The notes beneath the pieces are model-generated. The model ran no database searches. It saw only the letters and a list, made by a program, of their open reading frames with translations, and was not told where the DNA came from. This document shows, piece by piece, positions 14,304 through 22,227 of a DNA stretch of 33,982 nucleotides. This DNA is from an uncultured Bacteroidota bacterium. GTDB taxonomy: Bacteria; Bacteroidota; Bacteroidia; Bacteroidales; WCHB1-69. Within the stretch, counting starts at the first letter, position 1. Each line of letters starts with the position of its first letter. The stretch lies in NCBI GenBank assembly GCA_902774175.1, contig CACYHG010000030.1:1-33982 (forward strand). Reading direction: 5' to 3'. A program made the position numbers and the translations under genes.

Positions 14304-15200
14304 TTATTGTTTTGCAACCTTGACAACAATAGGAATTTCTTTGGAATCGCCACCTTTTACGGTATAGTTTCCTTCTGTCAGCTCATAGTATTTTTCGGTA
14401 TCCGTCTTGGTTTTCAGCTCAACTTCCGTGGTGCCTGACTTCAGAACCTTGACCGAACTGTCCGTAACATACAATCCCTGCGGTGTCTTGTAGGAGACGA
14501 TGAGTTCAGCCTTGTCCTCCTTTTTCTCAACCACGAACTCGGTCTCGTTCACCGTCAGTTCGCCGTTGGGATCGCAGATGTCCATGGCACTGCCCAAAAG
14601 CTCAAGAACCTTCGACATGCCGGCCGGCATCGAATCCTGGGAGGCATGCACCGCCACATCTATAGTGGCCTCGATGCTGTAGTTGGATTCCCTCGTGGAA
14701 GATGAGTCGCGTTTGGTGGAGATGGTGGTCTTCATATTGGTGGACTTTGCCTTGAACCAACCGAGACCGGCCTTTTTAGTGGTGGTTTCCTTGTTCTTTT
14801 CAAACGAGCTTGAGAATGTGGATGAGGAACTTTCAGTCCCGTTCACAGTGGCCTTGAAACTGATGTCAACCGTGTTGATTGCGATGTAGGGTATCGGCAG
14901 GATGGTCAGCAGCGGCACGCTGATGTTAACCTTGCGGCCGTTCTGCACGAAATTGAAATAGACATAAATCGCCTCATTCTCTTCAATTTCGACTTCCACT
15001 TCCTTCTCTTTGCCGTCCTCACCCTTCACCTTCTCGATGGATTTGGTGGTTTTCGTGTTCAGACCCACACTGCGGATGAAATCGACAGTGGTGACCGCAG
15101 CCTCCTGCTGTGCCTGGATGCAGGCCGACAGCGGTGCGCCGATCATGTTTCCGAAAGGAATTCCGTTAAGTGCTGTTAAAGTTTTTTCTGTTACGCCCAT
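14304..15200 (-). CDS. DUF2589-domain protein, first gene of the operon
   Basis: A 298-residue protein with all three family blocks: G-I-P-F-G-N-M-I-G-A-P-L-S-A-C-I with A-A-V-T-T-V-D-F-I-R-S-V-G-L (residues 14-50), S-V-P-L-L-T-I-L-P-I-P-Y-I-A-I-N-T-V-D-I-S-F-K-A (about 95-120) and I-D-V-A-V-H-A-S-Q-D-S-M-P-A-G-M-S-K-V-L-E-L-L (about 185-208). A Lys/Glu-rich loop (K-V-K-G-E-D-G-K-E-K-E-V-E-V-E) sits after the first block. The C-terminal beta-rich module ends G-N-Y-T-V-K-G-G-D-S-K-E-I-P. There is no signal peptide. It follows a promoter at 15288-15316 and probably heads the eight-gene transcript. Confidence 0.85.
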   Translation of the reverse strand: MGVTEKTLTALNGIPFGNMIGAPLSACIQAQQEAAVTTVDFIRSVGLNTKTTKSIEKVKGEDGKEKEVEVEIEENEAIYVYFNFVQNGRKVNISVPLLTILPIPYIAINTVDISFKATVNGTESSSSTFSSSFEKNKETTTKKAGLGWFKAKSTNMKTTISTKRDSSSTRESNYSIEATIDVAVHASQDSMPAGMSKVLELLGSAMDICDPNGELTVNETEFVVEKKEDKAELIVSYKTPQGLYVTDSSVKVLKSGTTEVELKTKTDTEKYYELTEGNYTVKGGDSKEIPIVVKVAKQ

Positions 15201-15287
15201 AATGCTACAATTTTTAATTTAGGTCCTGAATAATCCGACGGATGCGACGACGGACCGTGTTTGCCGTTTCACCCGAAAATGACTTTG

Positions 15288-15316
15288 CAAAAGTACTAAT
15301 ATTTTTTTTATACAAA
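15288..15316 (-). promoter_or_regulatory. Promoter of the DUF2589 operon
   Basis: The -7 box TACTTTTG is at 15288-15295 (minus) and a TTTG at 15313-15316 can serve as the -33 box, with a 17-nt spacer that is slightly short of the usual 19-21. The leader to the ATG at 15200 is about 80 nt. The rest of 15201-15458 is a divergent promoter region with A/T tracts. Confidence 0.5.
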
Positions 15317-15431
15317 CCATCCATCCTTCCCAAAAAAAATAAATTTATTTCAACATGCTGAAATTATGTTTTTTCCAAAAACAAACAACCATTTTTTCCG
15401 TCAAACATCCCGATGCTACCGACAAAAATTG

Positions 15432-15439
15432 TACTTTTG
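15432..15439 (+). promoter_or_regulatory. -7 box for the M28-family gene
   Basis: TACTTTTG followed by C, 19 nt before the ATG at 15459. No convincing -33 box. It is divergent from the DUF2589 operon promoter. Confidence 0.45.
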
Positions 15440-15458
15440 CAGCCTTAATTTTGGAATC

Positions 15459-16454
15459 ATGAACCATATTTGCAGCAACCTGTCCATCATTATCGCATGC
15501 GGCCTGCTCTGCATGGCCGCATGCCAGCGTTCCCGGCAGGAGAGCCAGCCTGCGGAGACATCCACCAAACCGGTGGAGCGTCCCGCCTTTGACGCCGATT
15601 CGGCATACGCCTATGTCGCGGCCCAGTGCGCTTTCGGCCCGAGAGTGCCCAACACGGAGGCGCACCGCCGTTGCAGCCGGTACATCATTGAAACCTTACG
15701 CAGCTTCTGCGACACGGTATATGTGCAGGAGTTCACTGTACGCGCATACGACGGCACAATGCTGAAGGCAAAAAACATCATCGGCAGCTTCAACCCGCAG
15801 TCGGACAGGCGCGTGTTCGCCGCCGCCCATTGGGACTCCCGCCCCTACGCCGACCACGACCCCAATCCGGCAAACCACCGCACCCCGATTGACGGCGCCA
15901 ACGATGGCGCGAGCGGTATCGGCGTGCTGCTGGAAAGCGCCCGCCAGCTTTCCCTAAACCGTCCGCAGAACGGCATCGACCTCATCTGCTTCGATGTGGA
16001 GGATTACGGAGCTCCGCAGGATGAGGAATCAGGCATCCAGGACGACTGGTGCCTCGGCTCGCAATACTGGTCACAGCATCCGCACATTCCCGGCTACCGC
16101 GCACGTTTCGGCGTGCTGCTTGACATGGTAGGGGGAGAGAACGCGGTCTTCTGCAAGGAGGGAACCTCCGACTATTATGCCCGCGACATCATGGAACGGG
16201 TATGGAACGCGGCGGCGCAACTGGGCTACGCCCCTGTCTTCAGCCGCAAAGTTACCGCCCCCATCATCGACGACCATCTTTACATTAACAAGATGACACG
16301 CATCCCGGTGATTGACATAATCGAATATCACGATGGGAGCGGCACGGGATTCAACCCGAAATGGCACACGCTTGAGGACAATCTCCAGAACATCGACCGC
16401 AACACCCTGCAGAAGGTGGGCGAAGTGCTGCTGCACACCCTGCGCAACGAATAG
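15459..16454 (+). CDS. M28-family glutaminyl-peptide cyclotransferase-like lipoprotein
   Basis: A 331-residue lipoprotein from the ATG at 15459. The signal ends C-M-A-A-C, a lipobox, so it is anchored in the envelope. The zinc-peptidase fold carries the family's ligands: H in A-A-H-W-D-S-R, D in G-A-N-D-G-A-S-G, acidic residues in C-F-D-V-E-D-Y-G, D in L-L-D-M-V-G-G and H in I-D-D-H-L. Proteins with this arrangement in Bacteroidetes convert N-terminal glutamine of exported proteins to pyroglutamate. That matters because the signal peptidase often leaves an N-terminal Gln, as in the two secreted paralogs here. Choosing the ATG at 15459 rather than 15366 fits the promoter box at 15432 and the signal peptide. 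The longer frame would run through the promoter. Confidence 0.85.
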   Translation: MNHICSNLSIIIACGLLCMAACQRSRQESQPAETSTKPVERPAFDADSAYAYVAAQCAFGPRVPNTEAHRRCSRYIIETLRSFCDTVYVQEFTVRAYDGTMLKAKNIIGSFNPQSDRRVFAAAHWDSRPYADHDPNPANHRTPIDGANDGASGIGVLLESARQLSLNRPQNGIDLICFDVEDYGAPQDEESGIQDDWCLGSQYWSQHPHIPGYRARFGVLLDMVGGENAVFCKEGTSDYYARDIMERVWNAAAQLGYAPVFSRKVTAPIIDDHLYINKMTRIPVIDIIEYHDGSGTGFNPKWHTLEDNLQNIDRNTLQKVGEVLLHTLRNE

Positions 16455-16475
16455 GGAATTATCATTATTTCCTTT

Positions 16476-18911
16476 CTACATATTATTTTCATCCAAGGTT
16501 CCGCCCTTCCTGGCCTGGCGTTCCAATTCCATCTTCCCGAACCGGAAAGTCAGTCCCACGGCAAGGTAGCGGCTTACATAATCCGATGTGGACTGGTATG
16601 CATAGTACGGATTGTTGCCCGTTTTGACCGTCCTGTTCCAATTGAAGATATCCTTCGCATTGACATATATGCTCATGCGATGCCTGAACAGGTCCGCACT
16701 CATGCCGCAGTCAATGCTTTTGTTGGAGGCTCTCTCATAGAGCAGGCCCTGGGTCGCCGTGATGAAATTGCCTGAGGCAAACAACTCGAAAATCTTCCAT
16801 TTGGCCCAAACATTCGCCCTGACAGCACCGGACAGCATCCTACGTTCCAACGTTTCACCGGCACGGAAACGGTAGCTGTAGTCATCCTCGAACAGACGGG
16901 CGTATACACGGAACATCAGGAAAGGTTTGGGCCTGTAGGTCAGGTTCAGTTCCCCTCCCGTCCTGCGTGCATCCCCAATATTGACATCCTGGGTAAAGCT
17001 TACAATACGTCCAAGAAAATCAGAATAAACCACATCACTCAGATTTCCGATCTCATTGCGGGTGGCACGATAGTAGGCGTTCAGCCCAACCGAAGCATGG
17101 GTGAAATACCTTGTCCATCCCGCCTCCAACTGATGGTTAAAGGCCTTGGAAAGCTCCGGATTCCCCACGCTGAAGCTTTCCAAGTCATAGATTACAAAAC
17201 TGGTAAGCTGCGCCACTCCGGGCGGCGTGCAACGACGGGTGTAACTCATGGTAAAGGCATGGTGATGATTGGGGGTCTGATAGGAAAAGTGCAGCGATGG
17301 CAGCAGTGAAAGGTAATCCCGGCTGAAGTCAAAAGAGGGATCCGACGGGTACAGACCCCTGAGGTTCTGGCATTCCATCCTCAGACCCGCCTTGACTTTC
17401 AGTTTCCATACTTGTTGTTGCAGGGTGGTGTACAAGGCCGACTGGGATGTATGGAATTCCGAATGAAATGAACGGACCGTATCGGCATGGAAATCCGTTT
17501 CCGTATTTTCCTTGATGCTGTAATCTTTAAGGTCTGTCTGGTAATTGTACTGGAAAGAGGCGCCCAAATCCCACTCCGCCTTGTTGTGGCAAGGATGAAT
17601 ATAATCTACCGACAGATTGGTGCCGATGCTGCGTCTGGCCGCATCCAGACGGAGATGGACATCCTTTTCGGGAAGCGTTTCGAAAATGCGTTGCTGTTCA
17701 GATGGAAGGCTATATGTGGAGGCATTGGCACCGCCTCTTCCGGTAAGCCTCCGTCCGCCGGAGAGACGGCGCTGGTACATGAACCCTCCGTTGCCTCTTA
17801 AACCGATGGTAGAGGCACTTTCAAGCTGGCTGAAGGCATATTCGGGAGGCAGCAGCACAAACTCCCTGCGCAGATTTTCCGTCTGCCGGTCACGGACGCT
17901 TTTTCCTGGGAAACCCGTAGCATACAGCATCAGGGTGGAGATACTGTCCACGGCTTTGGCAAGGGTGAATCCGACAAAGGCGTTGCAGTTGCGTTCCTTG
18001 TGGGTGAAACTGTAACTGTCCTCACTGTACGGCAGCTTCTCCTCCGTGAGGATGTGCCGGTATCCGCTTTCAGTGGCATCCGAAAAATAATAGTTACACC
18101 CTCCGAAAACATTAAGGCTCAAATCTTTCTTGGAATACACATAGGTAATCCACGGCAGCACATAGGGCAGGGAGGCCACGCCTGTTCCGAATGAAAGGAA
18201 CTCGCTACTGTTGACTGGGGAGGTGGTCACGATGTTCACGATGCCGCCTCCTGAAGAGGCATAGCGGGCCGAAGGATTGGGAATGACCTCAATCCGTTTC
18301 ACCATGCTCGCCGGCATACTTTTCAGGTATTGTTTTAATGTGATGGCTGTCAGATGGGAAGGCTCATCGTTGATGCGGATTTCAACGTCCGACATTCCGC
18401 GGAGCGAAACGTTCCCTTCCACATCCACCTCCAGTCCGGGCGCCTGCTGTAGTGCGTCCGCCATCGTCCCGGCCTGCACACTCGGGTCCTCCTTCACATT
18501 GTAGATGTTCTTTTCGCCATCTACCGTATAGATCGGACGTTTTTCCTTCACAGTCACGGCTTTCAGGGAATAAGGGTCGGTATCCATCCACAAGGTGTCC
18601 AGCATACGGTGCCGCATAACCTCCAATGGGACCAATAACGTCTTGTAATTCAAGGAGCTTATTTTCAGCAGATAGTTTCCCGGTTTCACATGGGAAAAAA
18701 CGAAGTATCCCGTTCCGTCACTCAGACAAGAATAAACCGCACTGCTGTCAACCGCATCCAGCAGCGAAACCCGGACAAATGGGATGCCCGTCCGCACGTT
18801 CCGGTCACAAGCATGGCCGGAAACAATGTAATCCACCTCCTGTGCCGACGCACATAAGACACCCATACTAATTAAGAATGTTATCCATAGCCGTTTCGTT
18901 TGCTTCATCAT
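16476..18911 (-). CDS. Outer-membrane TonB-dependent receptor-like beta-barrel protein
   Basis: An 811-residue outer-membrane protein. A signal peptide (L-W-I-T-F-L-I-S-M-G-V-L-C-A-S-A-Q) is followed by a carboxypeptidase-regulatory-like domain (residues about 30-100: G-I-P-F-V-R-V-S-L-L-D-A, D-G-T-G-Y-F-V-F), a TonB plug (about 115-230: D-A-L-Q-Q-A-P-G-L-E-V-D, V-S-L-R-G-M-S-D-V, G-G-G-I-V-N-I-V) and a large barrel of the OMP_b-brl_3 type. The barrel ends in an aromatic strand G-L-T-F-R-F-G-K followed by a short extra tail, where a terminal F is usual. The substrate is unknown; there is no SusD partner beside it. It is convergent with the M28 gene. M1 or M2 (18908) may be the start. Confidence 0.85.
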   Translation of the reverse strand: MMKQTKRLWITFLISMGVLCASAQEVDYIVSGHACDRNVRTGIPFVRVSLLDAVDSSAVYSCLSDGTGYFVFSHVKPGNYLLKISSLNYKTLLVPLEVMRHRMLDTLWMDTDPYSLKAVTVKEKRPIYTVDGEKNIYNVKEDPSVQAGTMADALQQAPGLEVDVEGNVSLRGMSDVEIRINDEPSHLTAITLKQYLKSMPASMVKRIEVIPNPSARYASSGGGIVNIVTTSPVNSSEFLSFGTGVASLPYVLPWITYVYSKKDLSLNVFGGCNYYFSDATESGYRHILTEEKLPYSEDSYSFTHKERNCNAFVGFTLAKAVDSISTLMLYATGFPGKSVRDRQTENLRREFVLLPPEYAFSQLESASTIGLRGNGGFMYQRRLSGGRRLTGRGGANASTYSLPSEQQRIFETLPEKDVHLRLDAARRSIGTNLSVDYIHPCHNKAEWDLGASFQYNYQTDLKDYSIKENTETDFHADTVRSFHSEFHTSQSALYTTLQQQVWKLKVKAGLRMECQNLRGLYPSDPSFDFSRDYLSLLPSLHFSYQTPNHHHAFTMSYTRRCTPPGVAQLTSFVIYDLESFSVGNPELSKAFNHQLEAGWTRYFTHASVGLNAYYRATRNEIGNLSDVVYSDFLGRIVSFTQDVNIGDARRTGGELNLTYRPKPFLMFRVYARLFEDDYSYRFRAGETLERRMLSGAVRANVWAKWKIFELFASGNFITATQGLLYERASNKSIDCGMSADLFRHRMSIYVNAKDIFNWNRTVKTGNNPYYAYQSTSDYVSRYLAVGLTFRFGKMELERQARKGGTLDENNM

Positions 18912-18929
18912 AACTGAATTATTTTAATG

Positions 18930-18937
18930 CAAATTTA
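18930..18937 (-). promoter_or_regulatory. -7 box for the TonB-type receptor gene
   Basis: TAAATTTG on the minus strand, 18 nt before the ATG. An AT-rich inverted repeat (TTATTATT ... AATAATAA, about 18940-18973) covers the expected -33 region. The rest of the 297-bp gap to 19209 is AT-rich. A weak box (AATTTTTG) lies before the TolC-family start, and nothing else is recognised. Confidence 0.4.
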
Positions 18938-19208
18938 CTTATTATTAAGATATTTTTCTTAAAAAATAATAATTTTTTTAATATTGGAAATCAAATATTA
19001 ACACAACTTACTGACAGTCTCACCGCCGAAAACCACCTTATTTTGGCATCGTATCCCCAACTTTTTCCGCAGAATTTGGAAGGATTTTGCGAAAAAAACA
19101 CCTAGTATTCCCTATCCTGCAAATTAGACATAGACCAAATAAACCTCCTTACAAACAAGAAAATTACGGCACAATTTTTGCAAAGTTTGGGCAAAAATTT
19201 TGTCATCC

Positions 19209-20534
19209 ATGATTTTAAAAAACAAACACACTATCCTAATTTTATGCCTGTTTGCCATCGGTGCGACCGCCAATGGCCAGGGACAGCAATGGTCGCTAAA
19301 ACAGTGTCTTGACTATGCGCACAGCAACAACATCCAGATCAGGCAGGCGGACCTGCGGATACAGGAGAGCGAACTGAATAAAAAACAGAGTGTCGCCTCG
19401 CTGTTCCCCTCCGTCACAGCCTCGACCTCCGTCGGACTGAACCGGCAGAATGTGAGGAACTCCATGAACGAATACATGTCGGACAACACGGTGAACGCAC
19501 GCTACAACGTCGGGGCAAGCCTGAGGCTCTTCAACGGGCTGAAACAGTACAACAGCATAAAGCAGAACGAGCTGAACGTGCAGATACAGGAGGTGGAGAA
19601 GGAGAACACTGTTTTCAACACCGACCTCTCCATCATCCGCTCATACATGCAGATAGCCTACCTGAAGGAATCGGTGACCGCACTGGAGGGAAGCGTCGCC
19701 TCCTCCAAGGCGCAGCTGGACCTTTCGGAGCAGAAGCTGAAGGCCGGAGCAATCTCCCAAAGCGACCACGCGCAGGTTGAGGCGCAGTACAGCAGGGACC
19801 GCTACCAGCTTGTTCTCGGCGAGAACCAGTTAAGGGAGCAGGTCCTGCAGCTGAAGCAGCTGCTGGAGTTGGGCATCAACGACAACATTGACATTGTAGC
19901 CGTCCCTGTAAATGAGGATGATATTTTAGCGGCTCTGCCCGACAAACAGTTCATTTACGACCGGGCGCTGCAGAATCTTCCCTCGGCACGCCAGCAGCAG
20001 CTGAATGTGGAATCGGCCGAACTGGACCGGAAGATTGCGACCGGAGGCTATTTCCCCTCGCTCTCACTTTCGGCAAGCGTCGGCACAGGCAACTGGTTCG
20101 ACTCGGACGAGAGTTTCAGCAATCAGATAAGCGACAACCTGAACGAAAGCGTCAGCCTTTCGCTGAGCATTCCCATCTTCAACGGGCTGCAGACCCGCAC
20201 CAATGTGCAGAAGGCCCAGCTTAACAGGCAGAACGCCGCCCTCAACAAAACCGCGATGGAAAAGGATCTTCTCAGCACCATCGAGGGGCTGTACAACGAC
20301 GCGATGGCCGCACAGAGCCAATACAGCCAGGCGCTGCTGCAGCTGAAAGCAGCGGAGACCAGCCACGACCTGATAAAGGAGCAGTACAAGTTGGGATTGA
20401 AGAGTGCGGTGGAGCTTGTGGTGAGCGACAACAACCTGCTGAACGCCACCCAGACAATGCTGCAGACCAAATACACTGCCGCACTTGCCGTCAGACTGCT
20501 GCAATACTACCAGGGGAACCCGATTGAACAGTAA
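19209..20534 (+). CDS. TolC-family outer membrane efflux protein
   Basis: A 441-residue outer-membrane channel from the ATG at 19209 (a TTG at 19200 is open too). A signal peptide (I-L-I-L-C-L-F-A-I-G-A-T-A-N-G) leads to Q-W-S-L-K-Q-C-L-D-Y-A-H-S-N-N, the usual start of the first OEP domain. Two long coiled-coil regions follow, each with the repeated L-N-x-Q/A-x-L pattern. The second half repeats P-S-L-S-L-S-A-S-V and S-I-P-I-F-N-G-L-Q-T-R. Length is normal. TolC proteins join an inner-membrane pump through an HlyD-type adaptor, but neither partner gene is adjacent. The next gene is on the other strand, so it probably works with a pump encoded elsewhere. Confidence 0.85.
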   Translation: MILKNKHTILILCLFAIGATANGQGQQWSLKQCLDYAHSNNIQIRQADLRIQESELNKKQSVASLFPSVTASTSVGLNRQNVRNSMNEYMSDNTVNARYNVGASLRLFNGLKQYNSIKQNELNVQIQEVEKENTVFNTDLSIIRSYMQIAYLKESVTALEGSVASSKAQLDLSEQKLKAGAISQSDHAQVEAQYSRDRYQLVLGENQLREQVLQLKQLLELGINDNIDIVAVPVNEDDILAALPDKQFIYDRALQNLPSARQQQLNVESAELDRKIATGGYFPSLSLSASVGTGNWFDSDESFSNQISDNLNESVSLSLSIPIFNGLQTRTNVQKAQLNRQNAALNKTAMEKDLLSTIEGLYNDAMAAQSQYSQALLQLKAAETSHDLIKEQYKLGLKSAVELVVSDNNLLNATQTMLQTKYTAALAVRLLQYYQGNPIEQ

Positions 20535-20570
20535 GCGACACCCGACACACCACAACAGTCCGCAATCCCA

Positions 20571-21101
20571 CTATTTTCCAGTTTTCTCCAGATATTTTGC
20601 CGGCACCTCCACCGAAAGGACGGTCAGCCCTTCAATGCGGACAACCACACGCGTTTTGCCGCGAAGTTCAAGGCACTCCCCCTCCAGTCCGGCAAACGCG
20701 CCATCCTTGACGCACACCCTGTCACCCTTGCGCAGATGCAGATCCTCAACGTTCAAAGTGGCGTCACGGGACTCCACCAGCCGGATGAAATCCTCCACCT
20801 GCTTGTCAGGCACCACCATTGAGGAGCCTGTGAAGCGGTCCACGACATACTGCATCCACAATCCGCCCAGCTGGGCCAGCAGAGCGAAACGCGAATCAGG
20901 CTCGACACGGATGAACATAAGGTTGGGCAGAAGCGGCACCTCAACCTTCTTGCGGCGGCCGTTGGCATAGACATGCACCTCCTGACGGAGCGGAATGTAA
21001 TTTTCCACCCCAAGGTCGTTCAGCCTAAGTTTTATCTTCTTCTCCTGCCGGGCACGGGTGCGTCCGACATACCATTTTTTATCCTTATCAAACATCATCA
21101 T
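20571..21101 (-). CDS. UpxY-type NusG paralog (transcription antiterminator family)
   Basis: A 176-residue protein. The N-terminal NGN domain starts K-K-W-Y-V-G-R-T-R-A-R-Q-E-K-K, followed by N-Y-I-P-L-R-Q-E and V-P-L-L-P-N-L-M-F-I-R-V. The C-terminal KOW part is K-G-D-R-V-C-V-K-D-G-A-F-A-G-L-E-G. In Bacteroidetes such paralogs let RNA polymerase read through long polysaccharide operons. The ATG at 21101 overlaps the murB stop by 3 nt, with AGGAGG in the end of murB spaced 10 nt from it, so the two are translationally coupled. Two further ATGs follow in frame. No capsule genes are next to it, so it may act on a remote locus or have another role. Confidence 0.8.
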   Translation of the reverse strand: MMMFDKDKKWYVGRTRARQEKKIKLRLNDLGVENYIPLRQEVHVYANGRRKKVEVPLLPNLMFIRVEPDSRFALLAQLGGLWMQYVVDRFTGSSMVVPDKQVEDFIRLVESRDATLNVEDLHLRKGDRVCVKDGAFAGLEGECLELRGKTRVVVRIEGLTVLSVEVPAKYLEKTGK

Positions 21102-22102
21102 ATTATTATCACCTCCTCCTCCAGCCGCATGCCGTAACGTTGCTCCACCGAATCCCGGATATCGCAGGCCAGCTGCAGAATCTCACCGCCGGTGGCACGC
21201 CCGTAGTTGACAAGTACAAGAGCCTGCCGCACATGCACGCCCGCATCGCCGCAACGGTAACCTTTCCAGCCGAGAGAATCTATCAGCTGTGCGGCTGAAA
21301 GTTTGACCCCATCCCCTTCCGGGAAGCCCTTCAGCTGCGGAAAGGCGGCATGAAGTTCCTGCCATTTTCCGTCTGGAACGACCGGATTCCTGAAAAAACT
21401 CCCGGCACTGCCCAGCACCTTCACATCGGGAAGCTTCTCCCGCCTGATTTCCGAAACGACTTCGTAAACCGACGAGATGGTGGTTCCGCCACGCTGGCGC
21501 AGCCGCTCGGCCACATCGCCGTATTCCGTGTGGAAAAGCGGTTCCAGCGAAAGGGAAAACAGGACCGAACGCACCATATATTCCCCACGATGACGCTTGA
21601 AGAGGCTTGTCCGGTAGCCGAAGCCGCACTCCTCCCGTGAAAAGGAACGTTCCTCACCGCTCTTAAGGCAGACCGCCCTCACCGATGAAACGACATCCTT
21701 CACCTCACATCCGTATGCACCGATGTTCTGTACCACCGCACCGCCAACCTGAGCCGGAATCAGAGCCAGATTCTCCACACCGTAATAGCCTTGCGCGACA
21801 CAATGGCGCACAAAATCGTCCCAAACCTCGCCGGCGGCAACCTCCAGCAGCACACGACCATCCTGGCGCGATATCTCCCTTATGCCCTTTGTTGCAATGC
21901 GGGCCACCGTGCCATGGAAGTCACCCGTGAAAAGAATGTTTGCGCCGCTACCCAAAATCAGGCAGGAGCCGGCATCAAAACCTGAGGCAAGGAACGAATC
22001 CACCTCCCCGCCGGTACGGAGTTCCAACAGCCGGTCCGCCGAAACATCCACACCGAATGTATTATACGGTTTCAGGGATACATTTTCAAACACCAACATC
22101 AA
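21098..22102 (-). CDS. murB: UDP-N-acetylenolpyruvoylglucosamine reductase (MurB)
   Basis: A 334-residue FAD enzyme that reduces UDP-GlcNAc-enolpyruvate with NADPH to UDP-MurNAc in the cytoplasm, the second committed step of peptidoglycan precursor synthesis. Visible motifs are N-T-F-G-V-D near the start, the FAD-binding L-G-S-G-A-N-I-L-F, the second FAD loop I-P-A-Q-V-G-G-A-V-V-Q-N-I-G-A-Y-G, Y-R-T-S-L-F-K, G-S-A-G-S-F-F-R-N-P with the proton-donor serine, D-S-L-G-W-K-G and the C-terminal R-L-E-E-E-V-I-I-I containing the catalytic glutamate. The size and motif order fit the long (E. coli-like) MurB type. A divergent promoter pair separates it from ftcD. It is coupled to the downstream upxY-type gene. 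Confidence 0.93.
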   Translation of the reverse strand: MMLVFENVSLKPYNTFGVDVSADRLLELRTGGEVDSFLASGFDAGSCLILGSGANILFTGDFHGTVARIATKGIREISRQDGRVLLEVAAGEVWDDFVRHCVAQGYYGVENLALIPAQVGGAVVQNIGAYGCEVKDVVSSVRAVCLKSGEERSFSREECGFGYRTSLFKRHRGEYMVRSVLFSLSLEPLFHTEYGDVAERLRQRGGTTISSVYEVVSEIRREKLPDVKVLGSAGSFFRNPVVPDGKWQELHAAFPQLKGFPEGDGVKLSAAQLIDSLGWKGYRCGDAGVHVRQALVLVNYGRATGGEILQLACDIRDSVEQRYGMRLEEEVIII

Positions 22103-22121
22103 TTTCTGTTTTTTCTGCGTG

Positions 22122-22129
22122 CAAAAGTA
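22122..22129 (-). promoter_or_regulatory. -7 box for murB
   Basis: TACTTTTG followed by C on the minus strand, 19 nt before the murB start codon. It lies 14 nt from the divergent ftcD box. Confidence 0.5.
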
Positions 22130-22143
22130 ATCTTTTTTTTAAT

Positions 22144-22151
22144 TACCTTTG
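22144..22151 (+). promoter_or_regulatory. -7 box for ftcD
   Basis: TACCTTTG followed by C, giving a leader of about 70 nt before the ATG at 22228. The leader is A/T-rich with no recognised riboswitch. Confidence 0.45.
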
Positions 22152-22227
22152 CATTTTGTGCATAAACTTTATTGTATTTTATAAATTATTGAAAATAAAT
22201 TATTTAAAATAACATAGCGTATTTCAG

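Noticed and set aside
7998..15200. DUF2589 proteins as pilin-like or secreted surface proteins
   Set aside because: None has a signal peptide or lipobox. The Ig-like C-termini alone are not enough to claim export.
9491..15200. Contractile injection or phage-tail cluster
   Set aside because: No sheath, tube, baseplate or ClpV-like motifs were recognised. The repeated domain matches DUF2589 rather than structural tail proteins.
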